NCBI RefSeq assembly: GCF_013167895.1
Contig: NZ_BLWC01000001.1
Span: 3,038,001 to 3,102,000, forward strand
DNA length: 64,000 nt
Reading direction: 5' to 3'
Source of the DNA: Streptomyces fulvorobeus
Lineage (GTDB): Bacteria; Actinomycetota; Actinomycetes; Streptomycetales; Streptomycetaceae
The notes beneath the pieces are model-generated. The model worked only from the letters and a program-made list of their open reading frames with translations. It was not told where the DNA came from and ran no database searches. The first letter of the stretch is position 1. Every line of letters begins with the position of its first letter. This document shows positions 54,325 through 63,433 of the stretch, piece by piece. The translations under genes were made by a program, and so were the position numbers.

Positions 54325-54338
54325 GTTTCACGTGAAAC
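54325..54338. promoter_or_regulatory. parS site (ParB-binding)
   Basis: A second perfect GTTTCACGTGAAAC lies in the intergenic space between the convergent LOR and carbon-nitrogen hydrolase genes, 26 kb from the first. Confidence 0.92.
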
Positions 54339-54380
54339 AGGCACCGGCCTTCCCATGCGGCAGGCGCCCGCCCCCGAGGG

Positions 54381-55172
54381 TCAGCGCGGCGGGGCCAGGC
54401 CGAGGCGGCGGTCCTTGAGGGCCGGGAACTGGTCCCGGGTGGCGGCGGTCCTGGCCGGGTCGAACTCCACGGTCAGGATCTCCTCGCCCGCCCCCGCCTC
54501 GGCCAGCACCTCGCCCCAGGGGTCGACGGCGATGCTGTGCCCGGCCTGCGGGACACCTGCGTGGGTGCCCGCGGTACCCACGGCGAGGACGTACGCCTGG
54601 TTCTCGACGGCGCGGGCGCGCGCCAGCAGCGTCCAGTGCGCGCGGCGGCGTTCCGGCCAGCCGGCCGCGACGACCAGGGTCTCGGCGCCCGCGTCGACGA
54701 GCCCGCGGAACAGCTCCGGGAAGCGCAGGTCGTAACAGGTGGCGAGGCCCAGTGTGGTCTGCGGGAGGGCGGCCGTGACCAGCTCCTCGCCCGCGCCCAT
54801 CATGACCGCCTCACCCTCGTCGAAGCCGAAGAGGTGGATCTTGCGGTAGGAGGCCACCCGTTCGCCCTCGGGCGAGAAGACCAGCGAGGTGTTGAAGAGG
54901 ACGCCGTCCGCCGCCCTTTCGACGAAGGAGCCGGCGTGCAGCCAGACCCCGGCGTCCGCAGCGGCCTTCGCCATCAGCTGGTGCGTGGGTCCTTCGAAGG
55001 GTTCGGCCTCGTCCTCGAAAGCGGTGTAGGCGAAGGCTCCGACCGGCCAGAGCTCGGGAAGAACCACCAGGTCCGAGCCTCGCTGGGCGACGATCATCGA
55101 AGCCGCGCGGTCCCTGCGGGCATGGACGGATTCGCCTGGTTCTACTGCGATCTGGATGAGGGAGGCGCGCAC
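54381..55172 (-). CDS. Carbon-nitrogen (nitrilase-fold) hydrolase
   Basis: In this 263-aa protein the catalytic triad of the superfamily is visible: E40 (LVVLPELWP), K111 (YRKIHLFGF) and C146 (GLATCYDLRFPELF). It is the length of omega-amidase/Nit2-type or deaminated-glutathione amidase enzymes, which hydrolyse small amides. The start is GTG 55172. No close partner gene is on the same strand. The 208-nt gap upstream to the divergent DinB-type gene should hold both promoters. Confidence 0.92.
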   Translation of the reverse strand: MRASLIQIAVEPGESVHARRDRAASMIVAQRGSDLVVLPELWPVGAFAYTAFEDEAEPFEGPTHQLMAKAAADAGVWLHAGSFVERAADGVLFNTSLVFSPEGERVASYRKIHLFGFDEGEAVMMGAGEELVTAALPQTTLGLATCYDLRFPELFRGLVDAGAETLVVAAGWPERRRAHWTLLARARAVENQAYVLAVGTAGTHAGVPQAGHSIAVDPWGEVLAEAGAGEEILTVEFDPARTAATRDQFPALKDRRLGLAPPR

Positions 55173-55380
55173 ACTACCACCGTCCTGGCATTCGAGCCGT
55201 CAACACGGGCCTACGATCGTCACACGAAAGCACTGCCGGGGTGCCTGCTCGCAGCGTAACTTAGCCAACGAACCTCAACCGCAGACACAGCATCCCGCAG
55301 ACAGCGCCGTCAGTTCCGGCCAGTACGCCGGTACTACCTGCTCTCCAGCCCATGCACCGCAGAACCGCACGAGGGGTCCC

Positions 55381-56205
55381 GTGACCGTCCATCCCAGCCT
55401 CCAGAACTACGCCGACGCCTGGACCCACTCCATCGAGTCGATATCCGAGCTGGTGAAGCCGCTCGTCGAAGGTGAGTGGAATCGCCGTACGCCGTGCCCC
55501 GGCTGGTCGCTGCGCGACATCGTCTCGCACATCATCGGCATGGAGTGCGAACAGCTCGGCGACCCCCGCCCGATCCACACGCTGCCACGCGATCTCTACC
55601 ACGTGCAGAACGACTTCACCCGGTACATGGAGATGCAGGTCGACGTGCGGCGCCACCACACCGCACCGGAGATGACCTCCGAGCTGGAGTACACCGTCAT
55701 CCGCCGCGCCCGCCAGCTGCGCAACGAGTCACGTGCCCCCGAGACCATGGTCCGGGCGCCCCTGGGCAAGGAACAGACGCTTGAACGGGCGCTGCACATG
55801 CGCGCCTTCGATGTCTGGGTGCACGAGCAGGACCTGCGGGTGACACTGGGTCAGCCGGGCAACCTGGACTCCCCCGGCGCTCTCGTCGCCCGGGACACCC
55901 TGCTCGACGCGCTGCCCAAGGTCGTCGCCAAAGACGCGGGCGCCCCCGCCAACTCGGCGGTCGTGCTCGATGTGCACGGCCCCGTCGAGTTCCTGCGCAC
56001 GGTCCGGGTGGACGCGGACGGCCGCGGTTCGATCGACGGCGCACCCTCCCTCGGGCCGGCCGTGTCGCTGGCGATGGACTGGGAGACCTACTACCGCCTC
56101 GCCTGCGGCAGGGTCCGGGCGACCTCGGTCGCGGACCGGATCAAGGTCGACGGCGACCAGGATCTCGGCGCCGCGATCCTGCGCCACTTCGCCGTGACCC
56201 CGTAG
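55381..56205 (+). CDS. Maleylpyruvate-isomerase-fold (mycothiol-dependent, DinB-like) protein
   Basis: In this 274-aa protein an N-terminal DinB-like metal-binding domain (NRRTPCPGWSLRDIVSHIIG, with HMRAFDVWVHEQDLR in the second half) is followed by an MDMPI C-terminal domain (VSLAMDWETYYRLACGR). The His residues of VSHIIG and VWVHEQD are the likely metal ligands. Members use mycothiol, a marker of actinobacteria. The start is GTG 55381. The reaction is unknown. Confidence 0.9.
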   Translation: MTVHPSLQNYADAWTHSIESISELVKPLVEGEWNRRTPCPGWSLRDIVSHIIGMECEQLGDPRPIHTLPRDLYHVQNDFTRYMEMQVDVRRHHTAPEMTSELEYTVIRRARQLRNESRAPETMVRAPLGKEQTLERALHMRAFDVWVHEQDLRVTLGQPGNLDSPGALVARDTLLDALPKVVAKDAGAPANSAVVLDVHGPVEFLRTVRVDADGRGSIDGAPSLGPAVSLAMDWETYYRLACGRVRATSVADRIKVDGDQDLGAAILRHFAVTP

Positions 56206-56274
56206 TTCCTCCGGTCGGCGACGCCCGTCCTCAGGTATGAGACGGGCGCGCCGCCGACCGGGCGTGCCGACGCG

Positions 56275-57585
56275 TCACGCGGGCACGTGCACGGTCTCGA
56301 CCCTGCTGACCACATGGTGATCGCGTTCCCTGAGCGCCGCCCTGGCCTTCAGCCGCAGGATCTGGGTGATGCCGAGCGCCTCCAGGACGAAGACGGAGGC
56401 GAACGCGATCCGGTAGTCGTCGCCGGTCGCGTCCAGCAGCACACCGACCGCGAAGAGCGTGGTCATCGAGGCGACGAAGCCGCCCATGTTGACGATCCCC
56501 GAGGCGGTGCCCTGACGCTCCGGCGGGTTGGCCGGCCGCGCGAAGTCGAACCCGATCATCGACGCGGGGCCGCAGGCGCCGAGCACCAGGCACAGGGTGA
56601 CCAGCAGCCACATCGGCGCGTGGCCGCCCGGGTGGAAGATCGCCGCGGCCCACAGCAGGGCCGTCAGCGCGACCGTCCCGAGCGCGAGCGGGGCGCGCGC
56701 CGTGTGGTGCCGGGCGATGACCTGCCCGTAGACGAGCCCCACCGCCATGTTGGAGAGCACCACCAGCGTGAGCAGCTCACCGGCCCTTCCCCGGCTCAGC
56801 CCCTGCGCCTCGACCAGGAACGGCATGCCCCACAGCAGCAGGAAGACCATCGCGGGGAACTGCGTGGTGAAGTGCACCCACATACCGAGGCGGGTTCCGG
56901 GCTCACGCCAGGCGGCGGCGATCTGCTTCCGTACGTACGCCGCGCCCGCGTGCTCGGCGGGTGGCGGCTCGTGCCCCTCCGGATGGTCCTTGAGGAAGAG
57001 CAGCAGCAACACCAGCACCACCACGCCCGCCGCCGCGCTGCCGACGAAGGTGGCCGTCCAGCCGAAGTCGTTCAGCGCGCGGGCGATGACCAGGGTGGAG
57101 ACCAGGTTGCCCGCCATCCCGAACAGTGCGGCCACCTGGCCGATCATCGGCCCCCGCCGGGCCGGGAACCACCGACTGCCGAGCCGCAGCACGCTGATGA
57201 ACGTCATCGCGTCACCGCAGCCGAGCAGTGCGCGCGCGGCCAGCGCCATGCCGTACGAGGGGGAGAGCGCGAAACCGAGCTGGCCGAGGGTGAACAACAC
57301 GGCCCCGATGGTGAGGACCTTCTTCGTGCCGAGCCGGTCGACCATCAGCCCGACGGGTATCTGCATGCCCGCGTAGACAAGCAGCTGGAGGATGGAGAAC
57401 GTGGACAGCGCCGAGGCGTTGACGTCGAAGCGGTCGGCGGCGTCGAGTCCGGCGACACCCAGGCTCGTACGGAAGATGATGGCGACGAAGTAGACGGCGA
57501 CACCGATGCCCCAGATCCGGGCGGCACGCCGGCCCCCGGGCGGGTCACCGGGCAGGGAGAGAGCGGGGGCGGCCCCGGAGCTCAC
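56275..57585 (-). CDS. MFS transporter
   Basis: This 436-aa protein has twelve predicted helices in two halves. The motif-A-like loop GLMVDRLGTKKVL follows the second helix, and FPARRGPMIGQV lies in the first half. It resembles the anion/cation symporter (nitrate/nitrite or sugar-acid) group, but the substrate is not determined. Start GTG 57585 overlaps the stop of the GntR regulator gene, so the two are coupled and the regulator probably controls uptake. Confidence 0.92.
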   Translation of the reverse strand: MSSGAAPALSLPGDPPGGRRAARIWGIGVAVYFVAIIFRTSLGVAGLDAADRFDVNASALSTFSILQLLVYAGMQIPVGLMVDRLGTKKVLTIGAVLFTLGQLGFALSPSYGMALAARALLGCGDAMTFISVLRLGSRWFPARRGPMIGQVAALFGMAGNLVSTLVIARALNDFGWTATFVGSAAAGVVVLVLLLLFLKDHPEGHEPPPAEHAGAAYVRKQIAAAWREPGTRLGMWVHFTTQFPAMVFLLLWGMPFLVEAQGLSRGRAGELLTLVVLSNMAVGLVYGQVIARHHTARAPLALGTVALTALLWAAAIFHPGGHAPMWLLVTLCLVLGACGPASMIGFDFARPANPPERQGTASGIVNMGGFVASMTTLFAVGVLLDATGDDYRIAFASVFVLEALGITQILRLKARAALRERDHHVVSRVETVHVPA

Positions 57586-58268
57586 CGGTCCTCACCCCGC
57601 ACCAGCACCTTGACCCGGCTGACGTGGCGCCGTACGACCTGGGCGGCACCGTCCGCGTCACCGGCCCTGATGGCGTCCAGCAGCTCCCCGTGCTCGGTGA
57701 TGTTGGCGGCGATCCTGCCCGGGTGCGCCTCCAGCACGGCGACGCCCATCCGCAGCTGCCGGTCGCGCAGCTGGTCGTAGAGGCGCGACAGGATCTCGTT
57801 GCCCGCGTTGCGCACGATCTCGGCGTGGAAGCAGCGGTCGCTGACGGCGACGGCAGCCAGGTCACCGGCCTCGGACTTCTGCCGCTGCTCCTCCAGGAGC
57901 TCCTCCAGCCGGCGGACGAGCCGCGCCGACGCGGGCACCGCCTTGCGGGCCGCGAACTCCTCGACGAGCAGCCGGGTCTCCACCACGTCCGCGATCTCCT
58001 GCGCGGACACGGCGAGGACGAGCGCGCCCTTCTTGGGGTAGAGCTTGATCAGCCCTTCGACCTCCAGCCGCAGCAGCGCCTCGCGCACGGGGGTACGCGA
58101 CACGCCGACCGCCTCCGCCAGATCGCCTTCGGTGAGGAGCGTCCCGCCCTGGTAACGGCGGTCCAGGACGGCGTCCTTGATGTGGGTGTAGACACGGTCG
58201 GCAGCGGGCGGCTGCCTGAGCGAGGTCTTGACCGGGGACGTGGCGGGGACAGCGGGCGCGGCAGGCAT
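57582..58268 (-). CDS. GntR-family regulator, FadR/FCD subfamily
   Basis: In this 228-aa protein an N-terminal winged helix (LLTEGDLAEAVGVSRTPVRE, then GLIKLYPKKGALV) is followed by an FCD ligand-binding domain with the metal-site residues in VVETRLLVEEFAA and DRCFHAEIVRNAGN. Such proteins are released from DNA by organic acids. ATG 58268 follows a TATGCT -10-like sequence by only 6 nt, suggesting a leaderless mRNA. An imperfect palindrome at 58284 overlaps the promoter and is the likely operator. It is coupled to the MFS gene. Confidence 0.92.
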   Translation of the reverse strand: MPAAPAVPATSPVKTSLRQPPAADRVYTHIKDAVLDRRYQGGTLLTEGDLAEAVGVSRTPVREALLRLEVEGLIKLYPKKGALVLAVSAQEIADVVETRLLVEEFAARKAVPASARLVRRLEELLEEQRQKSEAGDLAAVAVSDRCFHAEIVRNAGNEILSRLYDQLRDRQLRMGVAVLEAHPGRIAANITEHGELLDAIRAGDADGAAQVVRRHVSRVKVLVRGEDR

Positions 58269-58283
58269 GCGCACAGCATAGAT

Positions 58284-58303
58284 ACAACATGGACGCATGT
58301 GGT
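58284..58303. promoter_or_regulatory. Imperfect palindrome, candidate GntR operator
   Basis: Arms ACAACATG and CATGTGGT (one mismatch) have a 4-nt spacer, about 15 nt upstream of the regulator's start. Autoregulation is likely. Confidence 0.45.
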
Positions 58304-58473
58304 GGCGTGTCCGGGATATGGAATCCGGGGCACCCGCCGCCCCTCACCCGACCCCTGCGGAATCACCCCCGAATTCACCCTCGTGGCCGTACATCCATTG
58401 CCGCCCGCCAGGAGTCTCACCACCGAGCGGCACCCTTATGTAGCCGCATATCAGGGGCATTTGGAGCGTTCAG

Positions 58474-59373
58474 TTGAATATCGGCATGAAGCGCGGATAC
58501 CGCGCAACCGCCACTGCCACCGTGGCCCTCACCGCCGGCGCCGTTCTCGCAGGCAGCGCCTTCGCCACGCAGGCCCAGGCCGCAACACCGCCGAAGCCCA
58601 CGATCGTCGCCAAGGGCGGCTTCGTGATGAACGACGGCACCGGCAAGACCCTCTTCACCAAGGCTGCGGACACGCGCCGCTCCACCGGCTCCACCACCAA
58701 GATCATGACCGCCAAGGTGGTGCTGTCGCAGAAGAATCTGAACCTCGACGCGAAGGTGACGATCCAGAAGGCGTACAGCGACTACATCGTCTCCAAGGGC
58801 GCCTCGTCGGCCCGGCTGATCGTGGGCGACAAGGTCTCCGTCCGCCAGCTCCTGTACGGGCTCATGCTGCCCTCCGGCTGCGACGCCGCGTACGCCCTGG
58901 CCGACAAGTTCGGCACGGGCACCACGCGTGCGGCCCGGGTGAAGTCGTTCATCGGCAAGATGAACACCACCGCGAAGAGCCTCGGCTTGCAGAACACCAA
59001 GTTCGACTCGTTCGACGGCATAGGGAGTGGGAACAACTACTCCACCCCGCGCGACCTGACGAAGATCGCCAGCAGTGCGATGAAGAGCTCCACCTTCCGC
59101 GCGATCGTCAAGACGAAGTCGACGAAGCAGAAGGTGACCACGAAGAGCGGCGGATACCGCTACATGGCGTGGACCAACACCAACAGGATGCTCAGCACCT
59201 ACAGCGGTGCGATCGGCGTGAAGACCGGCTCCGGCCCGACCGCCAAGTACTGCCTGGTCTTCGCCGCGACCCGTAACGGCAAGACGGTGATCGGCACCGT
59301 CCTCACCTCCACGTCCGAGACGAACAGGACGGCGGACGCGAAGAAGCTCCTGGACTACGGCTTCAAGCTGTAG
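58474..59373 (+). CDS. dacA: D-alanyl-D-alanine carboxypeptidase (PBP, S11 family)
   Basis: This 299-aa protein has a signal peptide (VALTAGAVLAGSAFATQAQA, cleavage near residue 36). The active-site motifs are S73-T-T-K76 (GSTTK), S134-G-C (SGC in place of SGN) and K250-T-G. It trims the terminal D-Ala of peptidoglycan stem peptides outside the membrane. TTG 58474 is chosen because GGAG sits 7 nt upstream; ATG 58486 is also plausible. A hairpin terminator follows. It is short compared with DacA proteins that carry a C-terminal beta domain and membrane anchor. Confidence 0.92.
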   Translation: MNIGMKRGYRATATATVALTAGAVLAGSAFATQAQAATPPKPTIVAKGGFVMNDGTGKTLFTKAADTRRSTGSTTKIMTAKVVLSQKNLNLDAKVTIQKAYSDYIVSKGASSARLIVGDKVSVRQLLYGLMLPSGCDAAYALADKFGTGTTRAARVKSFIGKMNTTAKSLGLQNTKFDSFDGIGSGNNYSTPRDLTKIASSAMKSSTFRAIVKTKSTKQKVTTKSGGYRYMAWTNTNRMLSTYSGAIGVKTGSGPTAKYCLVFAATRNGKTVIGTVLTSTSETNRTADAKKLLDYGFKL

Positions 59374-59390
59374 CCCTACGGCGCACGACG

Positions 59391-59418
59391 AAGGGGCCCC
59401 GCGTGCGCGGGGCCCCTT
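59391..59418 (+). terminator. Hairpin terminator after carboxypeptidase gene
   Basis: 13-base perfect arms (AAGGGGCCCCGCG and complement), closing as a 12-bp stem with a 4-nt loop, are followed by TCTCG. It lies 17 nt past the stop and may also serve the convergent DUF397 gene. Confidence 0.8.
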
Positions 59419-59432
59419 TCTCGTCTCCGCAC

Positions 59433-59609
59433 CTACCGGCCGAGCCCACCCCGGAACGCGTCCCACGCGGTGGGGGCGAGGACCAGCACGGGGCCGCCGG
59501 GGCGCTTGGAGTCGCGGACGGCTACGGCGCCGGGGATGTTGCGGGCGACTTCGACGCATTCGCCGTTGCCGCTGCTGTAGCTGGACTTGACGAACTCGAA
59601 GCTCGGCAC
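59433..59609 (-). CDS. DUF397 protein (58 aa)
   Basis: GTG 59609 to TAG 59433 encodes a protein too short for common length cut-offs, but clearly DUF397: FVKSSYSSGNGECVEVA followed by VAVRDSKRPGGPVLVL and AWDAFRGGL. AAGGAG lies 8 nt before the GTG. It starts 2 nt after the stop of the XRE/DUF5753 gene and is certainly co-transcribed with it. It is the second DUF397 of the window and, unlike the one at 9986, has no internal repeat. Confidence 0.9.
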   Translation of the reverse strand: MPSFEFVKSSYSSGNGECVEVARNIPGAVAVRDSKRPGGPVLVLAPTAWDAFRGGLGR

Positions 59610-59611
59610 GA

Positions 59612-60490
59612 CTACAACTCCTTACGAATACGCCCGATCAGAGCGATGGAATCGCGGGGAGCGAGTCCGTTTCTGGCGATGCGGCCGAACGTGACGTTGT
59701 GTCGCGCTGCGTCCTTCTCGCTCTCCAGCCACAGCGTAGACGACGTGGTGTCCATATAAACCACGTCCATCGCACCGGGTTCAGCGAACGATACGACGCT
59801 GAAGGCACCGGTCATACCCGGGTGCGAGCCGGCCAGGAAGGGAACAACCTGCACCGTGACATTTGGCTCGGCAGCCGCCTCCGACAAACGCTCCAACTGC
59901 GCACGCATCACCTCGCGACCGCCGACCAGTTGCCGCAGGGCACCTTCCGCGACGATCGCCCACAGCGCGAGCGGATTACTGTCCGCGAGACGTGCTTGGC
60001 GGGCGACCTTCGCTTCGACGAAGCGCTCGATCTCCTCCGGGTCGTCCCAGTCCGCGTTGCCGACTGCGAGCGCCCTTGCATAGTCCGGCGTCTGAAGCAG
60101 GCCGGGCACGAAAGCTCCTTGCCAGGTCCTGACCCCGGTCGCGATGTCTTCGAGCGCCACATACTCGACCAGCGAACGCAACTCCGGGTACTGATTCCAC
60201 CAGCCCTTCGCCTTGCGGCGTTCCCGGTCCAGCCGGGCCACCTCCAGCAGGCGGCTGACGAGCTTCGCATCCTCAAGACCGTAGAACTCGCAGAGAGTGC
60301 GGATGTCCGGGTCCCTCATCGGAACCCAGCCCCGCTCCATCTTCACGATCTTCGAGTTGGTCGCACTGATGACCTGAGCAGCCTGCTGTTGAGTCTTGCC
60401 GGACTCGTCTCGCAGGCGCAGCAGCTCGCTACCCAACCTGCGCCCCAGGACAGTTGACGACCGATTGCCTTGCTGAGTCGCTCGATTCAC
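59612..60490 (-). CDS. XRE-family regulator with DUF5753 domain
   Basis: In this 292-aa protein the helix-turn-helix (ELLRLRDESGKTQQQAAQVI, then NSKIVKMERGWVPM) lies at about 20-75 and DUF5753 at about 100-285 (FVPGLLQTPDYARAL, WAIVAEGALRQLVGG). The start is GTG 60490 from alignment with relatives; the ribosome-binding site is weak. It forms a module with the DUF397 gene downstream and with a divergent HATPase gene that is decayed here. It parallels the intact module at 9986-11738. Confidence 0.92.
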   Translation of the reverse strand: MNRATQQGNRSSTVLGRRLGSELLRLRDESGKTQQQAAQVISATNSKIVKMERGWVPMRDPDIRTLCEFYGLEDAKLVSRLLEVARLDRERRKAKGWWNQYPELRSLVEYVALEDIATGVRTWQGAFVPGLLQTPDYARALAVGNADWDDPEEIERFVEAKVARQARLADSNPLALWAIVAEGALRQLVGGREVMRAQLERLSEAAAEPNVTVQVVPFLAGSHPGMTGAFSVVSFAEPGAMDVVYMDTTSSTLWLESEKDAARHNVTFGRIARNGLAPRDSIALIGRIRKEL

Positions 60491-60698
60491 CGGCTCAGTC
60501 TCTCTCCTCACGGGGTGGGTCGTCGACCGTCCCCCATTGGGGACAAGTGTCTCCGTTTCAGTTGCGCCCAACCCTGGGGGATCGCTACGTTCAGTACCGA
60601 GCCGCTGACACAGCGGTAGCCGCCCGGCGGAAGTGCACCGCCCTGCCCAGGCAGTGGCGATATCGCCACCGCCCGCGAACACCGAGAGGCACGCGTCC

Positions 60699-60961
60699 AT
60701 GACCGCAGCCCAGGAGATCCCCGCCCCCGGCCCCCTCGTCCGTGAGGACAGGGTCGACTACACCCCCACCGCTCACAGCGTCACTCTCAGCCGGCACCGG
60801 GCCGCTCGGCTCGTCCTCCAGTGGTGCCCCACCTCCGCCGGCCCGACGCCGACGACTGTTACGGGCGAGGGCTCCTGATCGTCGCGCAGCTCGCCGACGA
60901 CTGGGGCGTCGAGCCCCTTACCGTCGGCAAGTCCGTGTTCGCCGAGCTCTCCGTCCGGTGA
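60699..60961 (+). pseudogene. Decayed HATPase_c_2 (anti-sigma-like) gene
   Basis: ATG 60699 starts a reading frame with the family's N-terminal pattern (VDYTPTAHSVTLSRHRAARLVLQW). Another frame then carries the family's C-terminus, DDCYGRGLLIVAQLADDWGV, then GKSVFAELSVR and TGA at 60959. The centre, about 55 residues that should hold the N box and G1 box for ATP, is missing. A frameshift joins the two ends. It lies divergent from XRE/DUF397, exactly like the intact HATPase gene at 11169. This looks like real deletion decay. Confidence 0.75.
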
Positions 60962-61032
60962 GGCCCGGACATGCCGGTGAGCCCGTACCGAGAACGTACG
61001 GACCCACCGCGAACGCGTACCGCCCAAGGGCA

Positions 61033-62439
61033 TTACCCCCAGGTGATCAGCCGCTTCGGCTGTTCCAGGATGGCCGCGACGTCCGCGAGCACCTTGGAGC
61101 CGAGCTCGCCGTCCACCAGGCGGTGGTCGAACGACAGCGCCAGGGTGGTCACCTGGCGGGGCTTCACCTTGCCCTTGTGGACCCACGGCTGGAGCTTGAT
61201 CGAACCGACCGCGAGGATCGCGGACTCGCCCGGGTTCAGGATCGGCGTTCCCGTGTCGACGCCGAACACGCCGACGTTGGTGATCGTCACGGTGCCGCCC
61301 GCCATCGCGGCGGGAGAGGTCCTGCCCTCACGCGCGGTGGCGACCAGTTCGCCGAGCGAGGCGGCCAGCTGGGGCAGGGTCTGCTCGTGCGCGTCCTTGA
61401 TGTTCGGCACGATCAGGCCGCGCGGCGTGGCGGCGGCGATGCCCAGATTCACGTAGTGCTTCTGGACGATCTCCTGGTTGGCCTCGTCCCAGGCGGCGTT
61501 GACCTCGGGATTCCGCTTGATCGCGACCAGGAGGGCCTTGGCGATGATCAGGAGCGGGTTGACCCGCACCCCCGCCATGTCCTTGTCCTCCTTGAGCTGC
61601 GCCACCAGCTTCATCGTGCGCGTCACGTCGACGGTCACGAACTCGGTGACGTGCGGAGCCGTGAAGGCACTGCCCACCATCGCCTGCGCGATGGCCTTGC
61701 GTACGCCCTTGACCGGGATACGCGTCTCCCGGGCACCCGGGACGGCCGCGACGGTGGGCACCTGCGCGGACGGGGCGGCCGCGGGCTCCGGCGCGGGGGC
61801 CGCCGCCGGCTCACCGGCCGTCACCGGTGCGGCCGCCGCGTGGACGTCCTCACGGGTGATGACGCCGTCCTTGCCGGTCGGCGTGACCGTCGCCAGGTCG
61901 ATGCCCAGGTCCTTGGCCAGCTTGCGGACGGGCGGCTTGGCGAGCGGGCGGGTCTCCGGGGCCACGCTGCCGTGGCCGTTGAGCTCGCCCTGTATCGCGG
62001 CGGCGGCCTGCTGAGCGACCTCAGCGCCCTTGCGCGGGCGCCGCTTGGTGGAGGACTCGGCCACTCCGTAGCCCACCAGGACCGGCGTACGGGTCTTGGG
62101 CGCCTCGGGCGCGGCGGCAGGTTCCGGAGCCGCCACGGGCTCGGCCACCGGCGTTTCGACAGGTCCCTCACCCGGCGCCACGTCCACCGAGATGATCACC
62201 TGGCCGACATCGACGGTCGTGCCCTCGGGGAAGCGCAGCTCGTGCACCACGCCGTCGAACGGAATCGGCAGCTCCACCGCCGCCTTGGCCGTCTCGACCT
62301 CGCACACGACCTGGCCGTCGGTGACGGTGTCGCCTGGCTTGACATACCACTTGAGGATCTCCGCCTCGGTCAGTCCTTCGCCCACATCGGGCATCTTGAA
62401 CTCACGGAAGCGAGCAGACGTCTCGGTCATCGTCGTCAC
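61033..62439 (-). CDS. bkdC: Branched-chain 2-oxoacid dehydrogenase E2 (dihydrolipoamide acyltransferase)
   Basis: In this 468-aa protein a single lipoyl domain with K52 in CEVETAKAAVEL is followed by an Ala/Pro/Glu linker. Next come the E1/E3-binding domain (about 165-200; RKLAKDLGIDLATVTPTGKDG), a second Ala/Pro linker, and the catalytic core with HRLVDG near residue 439. Start GTG 62439 has AGGAG 7 nt upstream. It is the last gene of the bkd operon, 11 nt after E1beta. The complex feeds branched starters into fatty-acid and polyketide synthesis. Confidence 0.95.
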   Translation of the reverse strand: MTTMTETSARFREFKMPDVGEGLTEAEILKWYVKPGDTVTDGQVVCEVETAKAAVELPIPFDGVVHELRFPEGTTVDVGQVIISVDVAPGEGPVETPVAEPVAAPEPAAAPEAPKTRTPVLVGYGVAESSTKRRPRKGAEVAQQAAAAIQGELNGHGSVAPETRPLAKPPVRKLAKDLGIDLATVTPTGKDGVITREDVHAAAAPVTAGEPAAAPAPEPAAAPSAQVPTVAAVPGARETRIPVKGVRKAIAQAMVGSAFTAPHVTEFVTVDVTRTMKLVAQLKEDKDMAGVRVNPLLIIAKALLVAIKRNPEVNAAWDEANQEIVQKHYVNLGIAAATPRGLIVPNIKDAHEQTLPQLAASLGELVATAREGRTSPAAMAGGTVTITNVGVFGVDTGTPILNPGESAILAVGSIKLQPWVHKGKVKPRQVTTLALSFDHRLVDGELGSKVLADVAAILEQPKRLITWG

Positions 62440-62450
62440 GGACCCTCTCC

Positions 62451-63431
62451 TCAGTACGCCAGCGAGCGGTCGACGGCGTCGAGCACCCGGTCGAGCCCCG
62501 GCAGGTACTCGTCCTCGAGCCGGGCCGGCGGATACGGGACGTGGTAGCCACCGACCCGCAGCACCGGTGCTTCGAGATGGTAGAAGCAGCGCTCCGTGAT
62601 GCGGGCGGCGATCTCCGCGCCCGAGCCGTAGAACACCGGGGCCTCGTGGACGACGACCAGCCGGCCGGTCTTCTCCACCGAGGTCTGGATCGTGTCGAAG
62701 TCGATCGGGGACATCGACCGCAGGTCCAGGACCTCGACCGACTTCCCCTCCTCCTGCGCGGCCGCGGCCGCCTCCAGGCAGACCTTCACCATCGGCCCGT
62801 ACGCGACGAGCGTGAGGTCGGCCCCCGTACGCGCCACCGTCGCCCGGTGCAGCGGTCCGGGAATGGACTCGGTGTCGACCTCGCCCTTGTCCCAGTAGCG
62901 CCGCTTCGGCTCGAAGAAGATGATCGGGTCGTCGCTCTGCACGGCCTGCTGCATCATCCAGTACGCGTCGGACGCGTTGGACGGCGATACGACCTTCAGG
63001 CCGGCGACGTGCGCGAACAGGGCCTCGGGCGACTCGCTGTGGTGCTCCACCGCGCCGATGCCGCCACCGTACGGAATCCGCACGACGACCGGGAGCTTGA
63101 TCTTGCCCAGCGCGCGGGCGTGCATCTTCGCGAGCTGCGTGACGATCTGGTCGTACGCGGGGAAGACGAACCCGTCGAACTGGATCTCCACGATCGGCCG
63201 GTAGCCGCGCAGGGCCATACCGATCGCCGTACCGACGATCCCGGACTCGGCGAGCGGGGTGTCGATGACCCGGCCCTCACCGAAGTCCTTCTGGAGTCCG
63301 TCGGTGATCCGGAAGACACCGCCCAGCTTGCCGACGTCCTCACCCATGATCAGGACCTTCGGGTCCGTGTCGAGGGCGAGGCGCAGCGACTCGTTGAGCG
63401 CCTTCGCGATGGACATCTTTTCCACGGCCAT
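62451..63431 (-). CDS. bkdB: Branched-chain 2-oxoacid dehydrogenase E1 beta subunit
   Basis: This 326-aa transketolase-like beta subunit starts MAVEKMSIAKALNESLRLAL, with GEDVGKLGGVFR, EIQFDGFVFPAYDQIV and PYGGGIGAVEHHSESPE. The C-terminal domain begins near VEVLDLRSMSPIDFD. It pairs with E1alpha to decarboxylate branched 2-oxoacids with thiamine diphosphate. It starts 2 nt after the E1alpha stop and ends 11 nt before E2, so the three are one operon. Confidence 0.96.
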   Translation of the reverse strand: MAVEKMSIAKALNESLRLALDTDPKVLIMGEDVGKLGGVFRITDGLQKDFGEGRVIDTPLAESGIVGTAIGMALRGYRPIVEIQFDGFVFPAYDQIVTQLAKMHARALGKIKLPVVVRIPYGGGIGAVEHHSESPEALFAHVAGLKVVSPSNASDAYWMMQQAVQSDDPIIFFEPKRRYWDKGEVDTESIPGPLHRATVARTGADLTLVAYGPMVKVCLEAAAAAQEEGKSVEVLDLRSMSPIDFDTIQTSVEKTGRLVVVHEAPVFYGSGAEIAARITERCFYHLEAPVLRVGGYHVPYPPARLEDEYLPGLDRVLDAVDRSLAY

Positions 63432-63433
63432 GG

